From positions 310,001 to 374,000 of the forward strand of contig CAWFMT010000003.1 of assembly GCA_963817075.1 (NCBI GenBank): a DNA stretch of 64,000 bases, written 5' to 3'. This DNA is from DASPKM01 sp963817075 (GTDB lineage: Bacteria; Bacteroidota; Bacteroidia; Chitinophagales; Chitinophagaceae). The position numbers and the translations under genes were made by a program. A model generated the notes under the pieces. It worked only from the letters and a program-made list of their open reading frames with translations, was not told where the DNA came from and did no database searches. How positions within the stretch are numbered: position 1 is the first letter of the stretch; every line of letters begins with the position of its first letter. Shown here piece after piece: positions 33,719 to 43,620 of the stretch.

Positions 33719-34954
33719 TTAGTGTTCATGTCCACCAGTGTTGGTCATCTTAGCTAGTACAAAAAATGCTCCCTTGATAATGACAGGAGTTTTGGGTGGA
33801 ATTGTCTTAACTAAAGTAACCTCGGTATATCCTATATCGGAGGCTCCCTTTATCACTTGAATACGTTCGAAATTGATCACAGAATTATGAGCATGTTTAT
33901 TATTCTTTCCTTCCTCTTTCTGTCCTGCTTCTTCCTCATGATGTTCCTCCGGCGGGGACTCTTTGGATTGAACAAAAATGTAGTCCAATCCTCCCTTGCT
34001 TACTATAGCATCAGAAGGCATGGCCTGAACAACATTTTGGCCAATACTTATTACCGCAGTAATATTCATTCCCTCAATCAGTCCATCCTTGTTACCCTTG
34101 ACAATTGCATGGATGGGGATGGTTTTTGATTCGGAGGCAAAAGCAGTCCCAATTGAATAGATTTCTGCATCATATTCCTTACCCGCATTATTGGTAAGAG
34201 TAAAATGAATGGTTTGATTCTTCTGTAGCCTTGGCAGATCTTTTTCATACACGAACAAATCCAGATGCAATTGCGAATTATTTACAATTTGGGCGATGGG
34301 CGTGTTCTGATCCACGGGGGAACCAATTTGAGCTGTTACTGTACTGACTGTTCCGCTTATTGGAGCCGTGATGTTAATTGTAGTCACGATACTCCCTTTG
34401 CTTACATTGATTGCTGAAATGCCCATTGCGTCAAGCTGCCTCGAAATTGCATTTCTAGCAGCCCGCAGGGTGGCCAATTCAGTTTGAATCTTTTGCACAT
34501 TCTTTAATGGAGCTGCATTGCCTTCTACCAATTCACGCTGCCGGGACAGTTCAATTTCCGCTAGTTCAATTTGGGCCACTGTTGTTTGCAGGTCCTGCTG
34601 TAATCTTGCCGCATCTGGATTATTGACGGTCGCAATGATCTGTCCTTTCTTTACAAAACTTCCAGGTTGTATGAAGAGATTTTTTAGAACTCCGCTATTC
34701 ACTGAAGTAACCAAAGCCTTATTTTGATTGGGTACCGTAAGTGTTCCATTTGCTTTGATAGATGCCTTAAGATTCTTGAGTTCAACTTGACCTAACTCAA
34801 TCCCTGCTGTGTTTATTTGTTCTTGAGTTAGCGAAACAAAATTACTTTCAGCTTCCTCATGATGCACCTCCGATTCCTTTTCAGGCTCTGCCTTCTCATC
34901 CTTGCAGGAGATAAACAGGTTCAATAAAATAAATACTAAAAGAAAATTTTTCAT
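33719..34954 (-). CDS. RND efflux periplasmic adaptor (CusB/CzcB-like lipoprotein)
   Basis: 411 residues. The N-terminus MKNFLLVFILLNLFISCKDEK has a lipobox ending at Cys17, so it is a lipoprotein. It has a biotinyl/lipoyl barrel (LKASIKANGTLTVPNQNKAL, LFIQPGSFVKKGQIIATV), an alpha-hairpin (LQTTVAQIELAEIELSRQRE), a barrel return (INITAPISGTVSTVTAQIGS) and a His/Glu-rich loop near the C-terminus (EEHHEEEAGQKEE) that could bind metal. Bridges CzcA and TolC. Starts 5 bases after the CzcA-TolC ORF ends. Confidence 0.92.
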   Translation of the reverse strand: MKNFLLVFILLNLFISCKDEKAEPEKESEVHHEEAESNFVSLTQEQINTAGIELGQVELKNLKASIKANGTLTVPNQNKALVTSVNSGVLKNLFIQPGSFVKKGQIIATVNNPDAARLQQDLQTTVAQIELAEIELSRQRELVEGNAAPLKNVQKIQTELATLRAARNAISRQLDAMGISAINVSKGSIVTTINITAPISGTVSTVTAQIGSPVDQNTPIAQIVNNSQLHLDLFVYEKDLPRLQKNQTIHFTLTNNAGKEYDAEIYSIGTAFASESKTIPIHAIVKGNKDGLIEGMNITAVISIGQNVVQAMPSDAIVSKGGLDYIFVQSKESPPEEHHEEEAGQKEEGKNNKHAHNSVINFERIQVIKGASDIGYTEVTLVKTIPPKTPVIIKGAFFVLAKMTNTGGHEH

Positions 34955-34959
34955 ATCTA

Positions 34960-37900
34960 TTATTGATTTAGATAATAGTTTAATTGAATTGCAGACTGAT
35001 TATACTGATTCAAGACATCGAGATAAGATTTTTGAATATCAATTGCCTGGGTCAGGAATTGCGATAATTCAGAAAAGCTGATCTCGCCTCCTCTATAAGC
35101 AAGATTTGCAGCTTTGATAATTTCTTCCGCCTGGCCTAATCCTACAGCTTCGTAAAAAGTTAATAGTTCAAGATCCTTACTCAATTGCTGAATTGCACTG
35201 CTATAAGATGTTGTAAGCGAAAGTCTCTCGTAGTCATATAAGGCTTGCTGATAAGATCTTTCGATTTCAGCTGCTTTTATTTTGCTCTTATAATAACCAC
35301 GACCAAACAACGGGACACCAACTGTTACTGAAAAACCGGAAAAAGGATTCGAAACTCCATACAATCGCTGCGAAAAAAAACGGCTCTCCAAATTTGGCTT
35401 GTTGCTTTGTCGCTGCAATCTGATCTCAGCCTCAGCAACATCAATATTCTGCTGCCGAAAATCCAACCAGGGATGAATGATAATGGAATCTAAGGAAGAA
35501 AAATGTTTCACTTTCTCTAACGGTTGCAATGGTGGCAAGTAGTACAATGAAGTGTTCAACAACCTTTTCAATGTTTCCTGGGCCGTTTGTATATCCCGTT
35601 GCAAAATGCTCAACTGAATTCCAATTTCCCTTGCTTTTGCCTGAGCAGAAATGTTGTCCAGTCCTGCGCTTTCGCCAGTTTTTACCCGAAGCGAAGCTGC
35701 TTTTGCAAATGTGGTATAAAGGCTATCCAATCTTTTCCAGAGTTCCTGTTTGGATTGTAAATACCAAATTTGATAATAAGCTGATTGCACATCCCGTTTG
35801 ATCTCAATCTCCTTGATACTCCTGGAGGCTCTTACGGTTCCCACTTGTTTTTGGAGGAGATTTCTTTGGGCTTTATAGAGGCCCGGCCAATCCAGGTTTT
35901 GAGAGAGACCAATCTTTAAAATTCCTTTTGAATCTAAAGTCGATAAGTCTTCATTCTCAACAAAAACTCCTGTTCTCGGTAAGTTCATCCCTGTATTGGA
36001 CAAAGCGATTGACCTTTCGATTTGTAAATCATTGGATCGGAGCTGGAGATTATTTCTTAACGCTGTGTCATATGCCTGAACTAATGTTATTCTAATCTGA
36101 GAAACTGCATTCTGAGATGTTAAGGTCTGCGAAGCAAAGAACAAACAGACTATGGTTACTACTTTAGGTCCCATGCCAACTCCTTTATTTTTGTTTTTGG
36201 TGAAGATGATGTACAACAAAGGCAAAACAATTAATGTAAGTAGTGTCGCTGTTATTAAGCCTCCTATAACAACTGTTGCCAGTGGCTTTTGCACTTCAGC
36301 CCCGGCTCCAGTTGAAAGAGCCATTGGCAAAAATCCCAATGAACCAACCATTGCGGTCATAAGAACTGGACGTAATCGCATTTTAGTTCCTTCTTTTACT
36401 CTCTCAATAATATCATCAAAACCTTCCTTTGCCAATTGATTAAAGCTTCCAATTAATACTATACCATTTAAGACTGCAACTCCGAAAAGCGCGATGAAGC
36501 CAACTCCCGCTGAAATACTAAAAGGCATGCCCCTTAGAAGGAGGGCAAATACACCTCCGATTGCAGCCATAGGAATAGCAGTAAAAATCAGTATGGCTTG
36601 TTTTAATGAACGAAATGTTAGAAAGAGCAAAAAGAAAATCAGCAAGAGCGCAGTTGGGACCGCAATTTGCAATCTGGCGGAAGCTTTTTCCAGATTCTCA
36701 AAAGTGCCACCGTACGTAAGATAATATCCGGTCGGCAGTTTGAAATTCCGATTCAATTTCTCCTGAATATCCTTCACAACTGATTGCACGTCCCGACCCT
36801 GCACATTGAAGCCGATCACAATCCTTCTTTTCGCATCTTCTCTACTGATTTGAGCAGGACCATCCTTGAATTCCACAGTGGCGACCTGACTAAGCGGGAT
36901 TTGTGTTCCGGAATTTGTAGGAATAAATAAGTTTGCCACATCTTCAATGGAACTCCTGTAAAGACTATCCAGCCTGACAACCAAATCAAATTTTCTTTCA
37001 TTCTCAAATACCACACCTGCTGATTTTCCGGCGAAAGCAGTACTGACCACCTGGTTTACGTCTTCAACATTTAATCCATAACTGGCTAATCTTGTTCTGT
37101 CATATGTAATAGTGATCTGTGGCAAACCTGTAGTTCTTTCAATCTGCGGCTCTGTGGCACCTTCTACGGATTGAATAATGCTCGCAATTTGTGGTGCCAA
37201 TGTTGCCAACGTATCGATGTTTTCACCAAATATCTTTATCGCAACATCCTGTCTAACACCAGTCATTAATTCGTTAAAACGCATCTGAATTGGCTGGTTT
37301 GCTTCAAAGAAGACACCCGGAATGGCTTCTAATTTTTCTTCCATCATTCTTGCTAGTTCATTGTAATCCTTAGTTGTAGTCCATTCATCTAAATCCTTCA
37401 AAACAATGATCAAGTCTGAAGCTTCTGGGGGCATGGGATCCGTGGGTACTTCCGCACTTCCCGTTTTGGCAACCACATCCTTTACCTCAGGAAAGGATTT
37501 AAGGATGCGCGAAGCCAGCATTGAAGTCTCAACACTTTGAGTCAATGATGAACCTTGCGGAAGAATACAATGAAAAGCATAGTCGCCCTCCTGCAATTGA
37601 GGTATAAACTCTCCGCCAATCCTTGAAAAAGCAATAATGGCTAAAACTAATAATCCAACCGAAAGACCAACAATTGCATATTTCAATTTGATTGCCCAAT
37701 TCAATAATGGTGCGTACAGACGTTGAAAAAAATCCATCATCTTGTCAGAGATGTTTCTTTTTTTCGAGACATTCTTGGGTAAGAATAATGCAGACATCAT
37801 CGGTATGTAGGTAATTGACAGAATCAATGCACCCAGGATGGCAAATCCAACTGTTTGTGCCATTGGCCGAAACATTTTCCCTTCTATCCCAACAAGTGTC

Positions 37901-38730
37901 AGGATCGGTAGATAAACAATAAGGATTATGATTTCGCCGAAGGCGGCACTATTTCGGATCTTAGAAGCTGATTGATACACTTCCTCATCCATCTCCAGTT
38001 GGGTTAGTCTTCCTTTTTTTCTTATTAATCCTAAATGGTGCATTGTTGCTTCTACGATTATTACTGCACCATCTACAATTAATCCGAAGTCGATTGCGCC
38101 AAGACTCATAAGGTTAGCAGAAACTCCGAATACATTCATCATTCCAAGTGCAAATAGCATCGCGAGAGGAATAGCAGAAGCTACAATCAAACCCGCCCGA
38201 AGATTACCAAGAAAAATAACCAATACGAATATGACGATCAGTGCTCCTTCAATTAGGTTCTTCTCAACAGTTGAAATGGCTCTTTCCACTAATGATGTCC
38301 TATCTAAAAAAGGCTCGATCTCCACGTCAGCAGGCAATGACTTTTTTATATTCTCCATCTTAGCCTTCACTCGTGAAACCACACTGGCACTATTACTTCC
38401 TTTAAGCATTAGCACTATTCCTCCTACCACTTCATGTTCGCCATTGTGTGTCATTGCGCCATACCGAACTGCGGATCCAAACCTGATAGTTGCCACGTCT
38501 GTCACCAGAACAGGAATACCGCTTGTATTTTTTACAACGATTCGCCCTACGTCCTCTAAAGAATTTACAAGGCCAATTCCCCGGATAAAGTAGGCATTTG
38601 GCTTTCGATCAATGTAAGCACCTCCTGTATTCTGATTATTCTTTTGGAGGGCTTCAAATATTTCGGCAATGCTAACATTCAAAGCCTTGAGCCGATTTGG
38701 ATCAATGGATACTTCATACTGTTTTACCAT
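34960..38730 (-). CDS. CusA/CzcA heavy-metal RND transporter fused to TolC-like domain (main part, after frameshift)
   Basis: 1256 codons. Residues 1 to about 850 are the RND pump minus its N-terminus, including the heavy-metal proton-relay helix DFGLIVDGAVIIVEA. From about residue 870 (TIVCLFFASQTLTSQNAVSQ) a TolC/CzcC-type outer-membrane factor follows, ending NQSAIQLNYYLNQ. Such CusA-TolC fusions of about 1450 residues are known in Bacteroidota. The frame is open upstream of this Met and joins the 181-residue ORF at 38744-39289 after removal of one extra base near 38771-38775 (LIGTPGVAEVNSFGG would be restored). Confidence 0.85.
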   Translation of the reverse strand: MVKQYEVSIDPNRLKALNVSIAEIFEALQKNNQNTGGAYIDRKPNAYFIRGIGLVNSLEDVGRIVVKNTSGIPVLVTDVATIRFGSAVRYGAMTHNGEHEVVGGIVLMLKGSNSASVVSRVKAKMENIKKSLPADVEIEPFLDRTSLVERAISTVEKNLIEGALIVIFVLVIFLGNLRAGLIVASAIPLAMLFALGMMNVFGVSANLMSLGAIDFGLIVDGAVIIVEATMHHLGLIRKKGRLTQLEMDEEVYQSASKIRNSAAFGEIIILIVYLPILTLVGIEGKMFRPMAQTVGFAILGALILSITYIPMMSALFLPKNVSKKRNISDKMMDFFQRLYAPLLNWAIKLKYAIVGLSVGLLVLAIIAFSRIGGEFIPQLQEGDYAFHCILPQGSSLTQSVETSMLASRILKSFPEVKDVVAKTGSAEVPTDPMPPEASDLIIVLKDLDEWTTTKDYNELARMMEEKLEAIPGVFFEANQPIQMRFNELMTGVRQDVAIKIFGENIDTLATLAPQIASIIQSVEGATEPQIERTTGLPQITITYDRTRLASYGLNVEDVNQVVSTAFAGKSAGVVFENERKFDLVVRLDSLYRSSIEDVANLFIPTNSGTQIPLSQVATVEFKDGPAQISREDAKRRIVIGFNVQGRDVQSVVKDIQEKLNRNFKLPTGYYLTYGGTFENLEKASARLQIAVPTALLLIFFLLFLTFRSLKQAILIFTAIPMAAIGGVFALLLRGMPFSISAGVGFIALFGVAVLNGIVLIGSFNQLAKEGFDDIIERVKEGTKMRLRPVLMTAMVGSLGFLPMALSTGAGAEVQKPLATVVIGGLITATLLTLIVLPLLYIIFTKNKNKGVGMGPKVVTIVCLFFASQTLTSQNAVSQIRITLVQAYDTALRNNLQLRSNDLQIERSIALSNTGMNLPRTGVFVENEDLSTLDSKGILKIGLSQNLDWPGLYKAQRNLLQKQVGTVRASRSIKEIEIKRDVQSAYYQIWYLQSKQELWKRLDSLYTTFAKAASLRVKTGESAGLDNISAQAKAREIGIQLSILQRDIQTAQETLKRLLNTSLYYLPPLQPLEKVKHFSSLDSIIIHPWLDFRQQNIDVAEAEIRLQRQSNKPNLESRFFSQRLYGVSNPFSGFSVTVGVPLFGRGYYKSKIKAAEIERSYQQALYDYERLSLTTSYSSAIQQLSKDLELLTFYEAVGLGQAEEIIKAANLAYRGGEISFSELSQFLTQAIDIQKSYLDVLNQYNQSAIQLNYYLNQ

Positions 38731-38743
38731 GCCGCCGAAGCTG

Positions 38744-39289
38744 TTAACTTCTGCAACTCCTGGCGTCCCGATATAATTGACGAGCTACGATCCAATCCTG
38801 CATTGTTCGCAAGTCCATTGTTGTGTATTTGCTTTCACTTCCCTTTTTCGGATGGATCATGTATTGATAGACCTCGCCCAGGCCGGTACTTACTGGGGCA
38901 AGTTCCGGTTGTCCCATCCCTGGAGGAATCTGTTCCTCTGCTTCTCTTAGTCTTTCATTGATTAGCTGTCTGGCAAAATATATATCAACCTTTTCGTCGA
39001 ATACGACTGTAATCACTGAAAGACCAAATCGCGAGATAGAACGCACTTCAATTAAGTCAGGAACATTGGCAAGACTTTGTTCAATTGGATAAGTAACGAA
39101 CTGCTCAACCTCCTGAGTTGCAAGTGTTGGAGCATTCGTAATTATCTGAACCTGATTATTTGTAATATCTGGAACTGCATCAATTGGAAGCTTTGTTGCA
39201 CTCCATACTCCCCAGATACATAGTATGAACGTCAATATGCCAATGACGAGCTTATTATCAATACTGAACTTGATAATCTTATCTAACAT
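38744..39289 (-). CDS. N-terminal fragment of the frameshifted CusA/CzcA transporter
   Basis: 181 codons: the first RND transmembrane helix (LVIGILTFILCIWGVWSATK), the VPDITNNQVQI strand and the start of the porter domain up to MQDWIVARQL. The last residues, YRDARSCRS, are out-of-frame translation. The true continuation IGTPGVAEVN is found one base away and runs into the ORF at 34960-38730. The product alone cannot transport. Start codon at 39289 is normal for the family. Confidence 0.85.
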   Translation of the reverse strand: MLDKIIKFSIDNKLVIGILTFILCIWGVWSATKLPIDAVPDITNNQVQIITNAPTLATQEVEQFVTYPIEQSLANVPDLIEVRSISRFGLSVITVVFDEKVDIYFARQLINERLREAEEQIPPGMGQPELAPVSTGLGEVYQYMIHPKKGSESKYTTMDLRTMQDWIVARQLYRDARSCRS

Positions 39290-39366
39290 TATGTTATTCT
39301 ATTGCATGAATAAATTTGATAGCCTTCAACTTTGAGCTGAAGGCGATAAGTAAAAAGTGGGAAAGG

Positions 39367-39681
39367 CTAGGATAGCTGCGGAGGTTGCCAAATAGCAGAA
39401 GGGAAAGCAAAAAGACTTGAAGTTGAAATGCTGCAGTAAGCTGACCTATTTATAAACGGGATAGTTTGAATTATCTCAGGAATCCAATTAACAGAAAAAC
39501 CTGCGCAACAGGAACAGGTGCAAAAAGGAGAGCATGCATCTTCGTGGTGGTCGTCCTCATTCGAAATATCTTTTGCAATCTCTTCCATCCCAATGCCATT
39601 TCGGTTGCCTGATACATCAGCACAGGGCATTGCGCTCAACGCCAGAACGAGAAATGCCATTATAAAAGATAGAAATCTCAC
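39367..39681 (-). CDS. DUF6660-family small exported Cys/His-rich protein
   Basis: 104 residues. A signal peptide (MRFLSFIMAFLVLALSAMPC) is followed by an acidic/His stretch (ISNEDDHHED) and ACSPFCTCSCCAGF, then a C-terminal IWQPPQLS. This is the DUF6660 pattern, typically encoded just upstream of CusA-type pumps in Bacteroidota. The Cys/His clusters suggest metal binding or sensing at the envelope. First gene of the metal operon, 77 bases ahead of czcA. Confidence 0.82.
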   Translation of the reverse strand: MRFLSFIMAFLVLALSAMPCADVSGNRNGIGMEEIAKDISNEDDHHEDACSPFCTCSCCAGFSVNWIPEIIQTIPFINRSAYCSISTSSLFAFPSAIWQPPQLS

Positions 39682-39832
39682 AGTTGCAAAACTAGGTCAT
39701 ATTACCATTGAATGGCCCAATTATAATTGCCTCCATGTTGCATCGATAATTGGTTCGTGTTAAGAACTATTTAAACTTTCCCCAAATATTTATCCTCTGC
39801 AATTCTCAGACTTCAGGAGTATTTTTGTCCCC

Positions 39833-40924
39833 GTGAATAGAACCTTCAAAGCTGTTTACTATAATTCCTCTTCTCAATTTTTCGACGCAATTATTTATCT
39901 CTCCTCTATTACAGTTTCGATCAGGTACACTGATGAAGAGGGTCATCCAAATGAAGTACACTGGCTTGCGGAAAATATTGAGTCTTTCGAACACCAACCA
40001 TTCTCATCGACCTTAATTCATAAGAATCCCACGGGGCAACAAGATCGACTCGTGATCCGCGACCATGAATTAATAGAGGCTATAAAAAAGAATTTCCGGC
40101 ATTTCAGATTTTCTGGAAGTCGAACATCCAGGCTTTTTGGAAGCGTAAGATCAAAACTGATCCTCTTCTTTTCCACTCTATTTATCATACTTATAGCTGC
40201 ATATTTATGGTTAATGCCATGGATAGGAGAAAAAGCTGCTGCTAGAGTTTCCAGGGAATGGGAGATCGATCTTGGGCAGCAGATGTATGAATCATTAATG
40301 ACCACTTTTAAGATCGATGAAAATCGAACCAGGCTTTTAAACAAATTTTATGATGAATTGAGTTTTGCATCAAAGTACCCGGTGACAATAACTGTTGTGT
40401 CATCAAAAGAAGTAAATGCATTTGCAATACCAGGTGGTAATATAGTCGTGTATTCTGCTCTACTGGACCGCATTCAAACTGCTCCTGAACTTGCCGGTTT
40501 ATTATCTCACGAGGGTTCTCATATTGAATTGAGACATTCACTCCGAAATATGTTTCGGACCCTTGCCAGAAAAATGTTCCTTATGCTTATTGTGGGAAGT
40601 GAATCAGGGATCGCTGGTTATCTTGTTTCAAATGCCGATAATCTGAAAGGACTCGAATATTCCCGTTCCCTTGAAACAGAAGCAGACAATTATGGTCTGG
40701 AATTGATGGAAAAGTCAAAAGTGGACCCTGCAGGAATGTTGAGCTTGATGCAGGTGCTACAGAGGGAAACAAAAGGGGAAGAACCTTCGCATTTTCTCAG
40801 TACTCATCCTTTATTCAGCGAAAGAATAAAAAATATTGAATCCAGAGCAGCTCGTTTAGGCAAACCAGAACATCCAAATGCAGAGATCGAAAGCATTTTT
40901 AAGGAATTACATTCGAGATACTGA
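39833..40924 (+). CDS. M48-family membrane metallopeptidase
   Basis: 363 residues from a GTG start. The N-terminal about 105 residues form a soluble beta-rich domain, then one transmembrane helix (LILFFSTLFIILIAAYLWL). The M48 catalytic domain has the zinc motif HEGSH (His226, Glu227, His230) in LAGLLSHEGSHIELRHS and the third ligand in SLETEADNYGLELM. NAFAIPGGNIVVYSALLD is a typical upstream motif. Resembles BepA/Oma1-like quality-control proteases, with the catalytic part probably periplasmic. Monocistronic. Confidence 0.9.
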   Translation: MNRTFKAVYYNSSSQFFDAIIYLSSITVSIRYTDEEGHPNEVHWLAENIESFEHQPFSSTLIHKNPTGQQDRLVIRDHELIEAIKKNFRHFRFSGSRTSRLFGSVRSKLILFFSTLFIILIAAYLWLMPWIGEKAAARVSREWEIDLGQQMYESLMTTFKIDENRTRLLNKFYDELSFASKYPVTITVVSSKEVNAFAIPGGNIVVYSALLDRIQTAPELAGLLSHEGSHIELRHSLRNMFRTLARKMFLMLIVGSESGIAGYLVSNADNLKGLEYSRSLETEADNYGLELMEKSKVDPAGMLSLMQVLQRETKGEEPSHFLSTHPLFSERIKNIESRAARLGKPEHPNAEIESIFKELHSRY

Positions 40925-41058
40925 ATCTTCAGAACTTCCATCGAAAAGAGCAGGACTTATAGTTTTCTTAATTCTTCCTATTACAAATCTGAATGGGGCT
41001 TTTTCCTTTGAAAGTTCCGAAATTTGTGGTACTGATTCAATCATCAGTAAATTAAGAA

Positions 41059-41277
41059 ATGAATATAGGAGACATCGTTCAATTAAAAAGTGGCGGACCA
41101 AAAATGACGGTTTTGCGAATTTTAGGCGGGGATAAATCAAATTTTGGCTTGAAAGCCGCAGACGAATATCTTAAGCTCAGGGGATTTGCAAACGGAGACG
41201 TGGTCTGCCAGTGGTTTGAAGGAAACACCTTACAGGATGGCACATTTAAGGTGGCTGGCCTAAATAAGGTTGACTAA
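41059..41277 (+). CDS. YodC-like DUF2158 protein
   Basis: 72 residues. MNIGDIVQLKSGGPKMTV and VVCQWFEGNTLQDGTF are the two halves of the small DUF2158/YodC family, an SH3-like fold of unknown function. Length is normal. Starts 134 bases after the M48 gene. Confidence 0.88.
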   Translation: MNIGDIVQLKSGGPKMTVLRILGGDKSNFGLKAADEYLKLRGFANGDVVCQWFEGNTLQDGTFKVAGLNKVD

Positions 41278-41398
41278 CCAACCTTGTATTCTATTCCCGT
41301 GAGTTGGTGAAAATACCCAACATTCCTTTCGTTCATTCATCTTCTATTTTCCCTGCTAGACGCAGGCAAGAAATTTTCAAATTTGATTATCTACTTTA

Positions 41399-42721
41399 AT
41401 GGCATTAATCAACATCTTTTGGTTCCGGCGCGACCTGCGTTTGGAAGATAATGTCGGCTTATTCCATGCATTATCGGGAACACTCCCTGTTTTACCCATT
41501 TTTATTTTCGATATAAATATTCTTGACAAGTTGGATGATAAATCTGACGGCCGTGTTCAATTTATACAGGGGGCCCTTGACAAATTGCAATCTCAATTAG
41601 TTGACATTGGAAGTTCTTTAGAAGTTTTCCGTGGCAAGCCTGTTGAAGTCTTTACAAGTCTTATTGAAAGATATGAGATAGGGGAGGTTTATGCGAATCA
41701 TGATTATGAGCCATATTCAATTGATCGGGATTTAGAAATTCAGCAATTGCTTCTCAATAAAAATATCGGGTTCCAATCTTATAAGGACCAGGTGATCTTT
41801 GAAAAGGATGAAGTGATGAAAGGTGACGGATCAGCTTACAGTGTTTTTACTCCTTATAGCAATCAGTGGAAAATGAAGTTCAAAACATCTGAAATTCATG
41901 AGTACCCTTCGGAACAAAAATTATCGAAACTTTTTCATCAAGATCCCATATCCATACCAACACTCTCAGAATTAGGATTTGAGTTCGTTCCATATCATTT
42001 TCCTTCAGAAAACTGGGATAATGAACTTATCAGGAATTATCAGGAGGAACGAAATTTTCCTTTTTTAAATAGAACAAGCAAGCTCGGAGTTCATCTTCGG
42101 TTTGGCACAGTCGGAATTCGAAAATTGATATTATCAATAAGTCCAATAAGTGAAACCTTTTTAAACGAATTGATATGGCGGGAGTTTTTTCAAATGGTCC
42201 TTTTTCATTTCCCACATGTTGCAAGAGGCTATGCATTCAGAAGTGAATATGAAAATATCCGATGGAGGAATTCGGAGGCAGAATTTGAGAGCTGGTGCAA
42301 TGGCCAAACTGGTTATCCAATTGTGGACGCGGGTATGAGAGAATTGAATCAAACTGGATTTATGCATAACCGTGTCAGGATGATCACTGCATCTTTTCTG
42401 ACCAAACATCTTTTGATAGATTGGAGATGGGGAGAGGCATATTTTGCATCAAAATTGTTAGACTTTGAATTTGCTTCAAATAATGGGAACTGGCAATGGG
42501 TTGCAGGTTCAGGCTGTGATGCAGCGCCATACTTCAGAATATTTAATCCAGCTCTTCAGGCAAAGAAGTTTGATCCAAAAAATGAATATATCAAAAAATG
42601 GGTTCCTGAATTTGAAGAATCTACCTATTGTAAACGCATTGTCGAACAGGAATTTGCAAGGGATAGAGCCCTCAAGGAATATTCAAGGGCACTTAAGAAG
42701 TCTGAAATCGGCGAGCTGTAA
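41399..42721 (+). CDS. phrB: Deoxyribodipyrimidine photolyase / cryptochrome family
   Basis: 440 residues. The N-terminal antenna-binding alpha/beta domain begins NIFWFRRDLRLEDNVGLFHA. The C-terminal FAD domain shows NELIWREFFQMVLFHFP, GQTGYPIVDAGMRELNQTGF, MHNRVRMITASFLTKHL and NNGNWQWVAGSGCDAAPYFR, close to class I CPD photolyases. Repairs UV-induced cyclobutane dimers with blue light. Could be a cryptochrome-like (6-4) enzyme, but the FAD-pocket motifs favour CPD photolyase. Confidence 0.92.
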   Translation: MALINIFWFRRDLRLEDNVGLFHALSGTLPVLPIFIFDINILDKLDDKSDGRVQFIQGALDKLQSQLVDIGSSLEVFRGKPVEVFTSLIERYEIGEVYANHDYEPYSIDRDLEIQQLLLNKNIGFQSYKDQVIFEKDEVMKGDGSAYSVFTPYSNQWKMKFKTSEIHEYPSEQKLSKLFHQDPISIPTLSELGFEFVPYHFPSENWDNELIRNYQEERNFPFLNRTSKLGVHLRFGTVGIRKLILSISPISETFLNELIWREFFQMVLFHFPHVARGYAFRSEYENIRWRNSEAEFESWCNGQTGYPIVDAGMRELNQTGFMHNRVRMITASFLTKHLLIDWRWGEAYFASKLLDFEFASNNGNWQWVAGSGCDAAPYFRIFNPALQAKKFDPKNEYIKKWVPEFEESTYCKRIVEQEFARDRALKEYSRALKKSEIGEL

Positions 42722-42825
42722 TATTTTCAATTCTCGACGCTCAATGCTCAGTGATGAAATGCAATTCCTGAGCTTGAAGATTGCATTGAAAATGCATATT
42801 GAGACTTTGGCTTAGAAAATGATTA

Positions 42826-43620
42826 TTAAATCGACATCAGTTTCTTGATTGCTAATCTCCCCTCATCTCCAAGCTCAAGAGAAAATCGGTTTACATATAA
42901 TTCAATGTGCTTGCGCATTACTGATTCATCCATCTCCTGGGAGTTTGCTTTTACATACTCTGGGAGTTCAGGATAATTAGCGAATGCCAGTTGAAGACTT
43001 TCCCGAATCAGGAGTTCAATTTCCTTTTGGATTGACAAATCGAATTCTTTTTTCATTACAATGCCTCCCAAAGGAATTGGAAGGCCGGTCTCTTTCTCCC
43101 AAAAATCTCCAAGGTCCATTAGCTTCACGAGACCTTTTTGCTGATAAGTAAACCTGCTCTCGTGTATGATGACTCCACAATCCACTTCTCCCGATAAGAC
43201 TGCATTCTCAATCTCCGAAAACACTAAATACTTCTTCTGGCTGGCACCAGGAAAAGCCATTGAAAACAAAAGATTTGCTGTGGTTAGTTTTCCCGGAAGA
43301 GCAATTGTCAATGATTCAATGGCAGTATTTAGATCTGGAATAAGTGAGCGCGCAATCAGCAATGGACCAACTCCTTTGCCGAGAGCACTTCCAGAATCCA
43401 ATAAATTGTATTGATCAAGGATTGATGGCAGCAAACTGTAACTGATTTTGCTGATGTCTAGCTTACTTTTAAGAGCCCATTCATTCAGAGTTTGAACGTC
43501 CTCTAAGATCACCTTGAACTTGTAGCTTCTTGTATCAATCTTATTGTTGACCAGTCCATCAAAGATGAAACAGTCGTTGGGGCAGGGTGAAAAGCCAAGA
43601 GTAATTTCCTTTTTATTCAT
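42826..43620 (-). CDS. mqnD: 1,4-dihydroxy-6-naphthoate synthase (futalosine pathway)
   Basis: 264 residues. TLGFSPCPNDCFIFDGLVN, LKLDISKISYSLLPSI-type segments, GKGVGPLLIA and a C-terminal YVKANSQEMDESVMRKHI match MqnD, which makes 1,4-dihydroxy-6-naphthoate from cyclic dehypoxanthine futalosine. Overlaps the upstream propeller gene by 8 bases. Together with mqnB it shows that menaquinone is made by the futalosine route. Confidence 0.93.
   Translation of the reverse strand: MNKKEITLGFSPCPNDCFIFDGLVNNKIDTRSYKFKVILEDVQTLNEWALKSKLDISKISYSLLPSILDQYNLLDSGSALGKGVGPLLIARSLIPDLNTAIESLTIALPGKLTTANLLFSMAFPGASQKKYLVFSEIENAVLSGEVDCGVIIHESRFTYQQKGLVKLMDLGDFWEKETGLPIPLGGIVMKKEFDLSIQKEIELLIRESLQLAFANYPELPEYVKANSQEMDESVMRKHIELYVNRFSLELGDEGRLAIKKLMSI

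Noticed and set aside
42465..42815. 116-codon plus-strand ORF at the 3' end of the photolyase gene
   Set aside because: Lies in another frame of the conserved FAD-domain coding sequence for most of its length.
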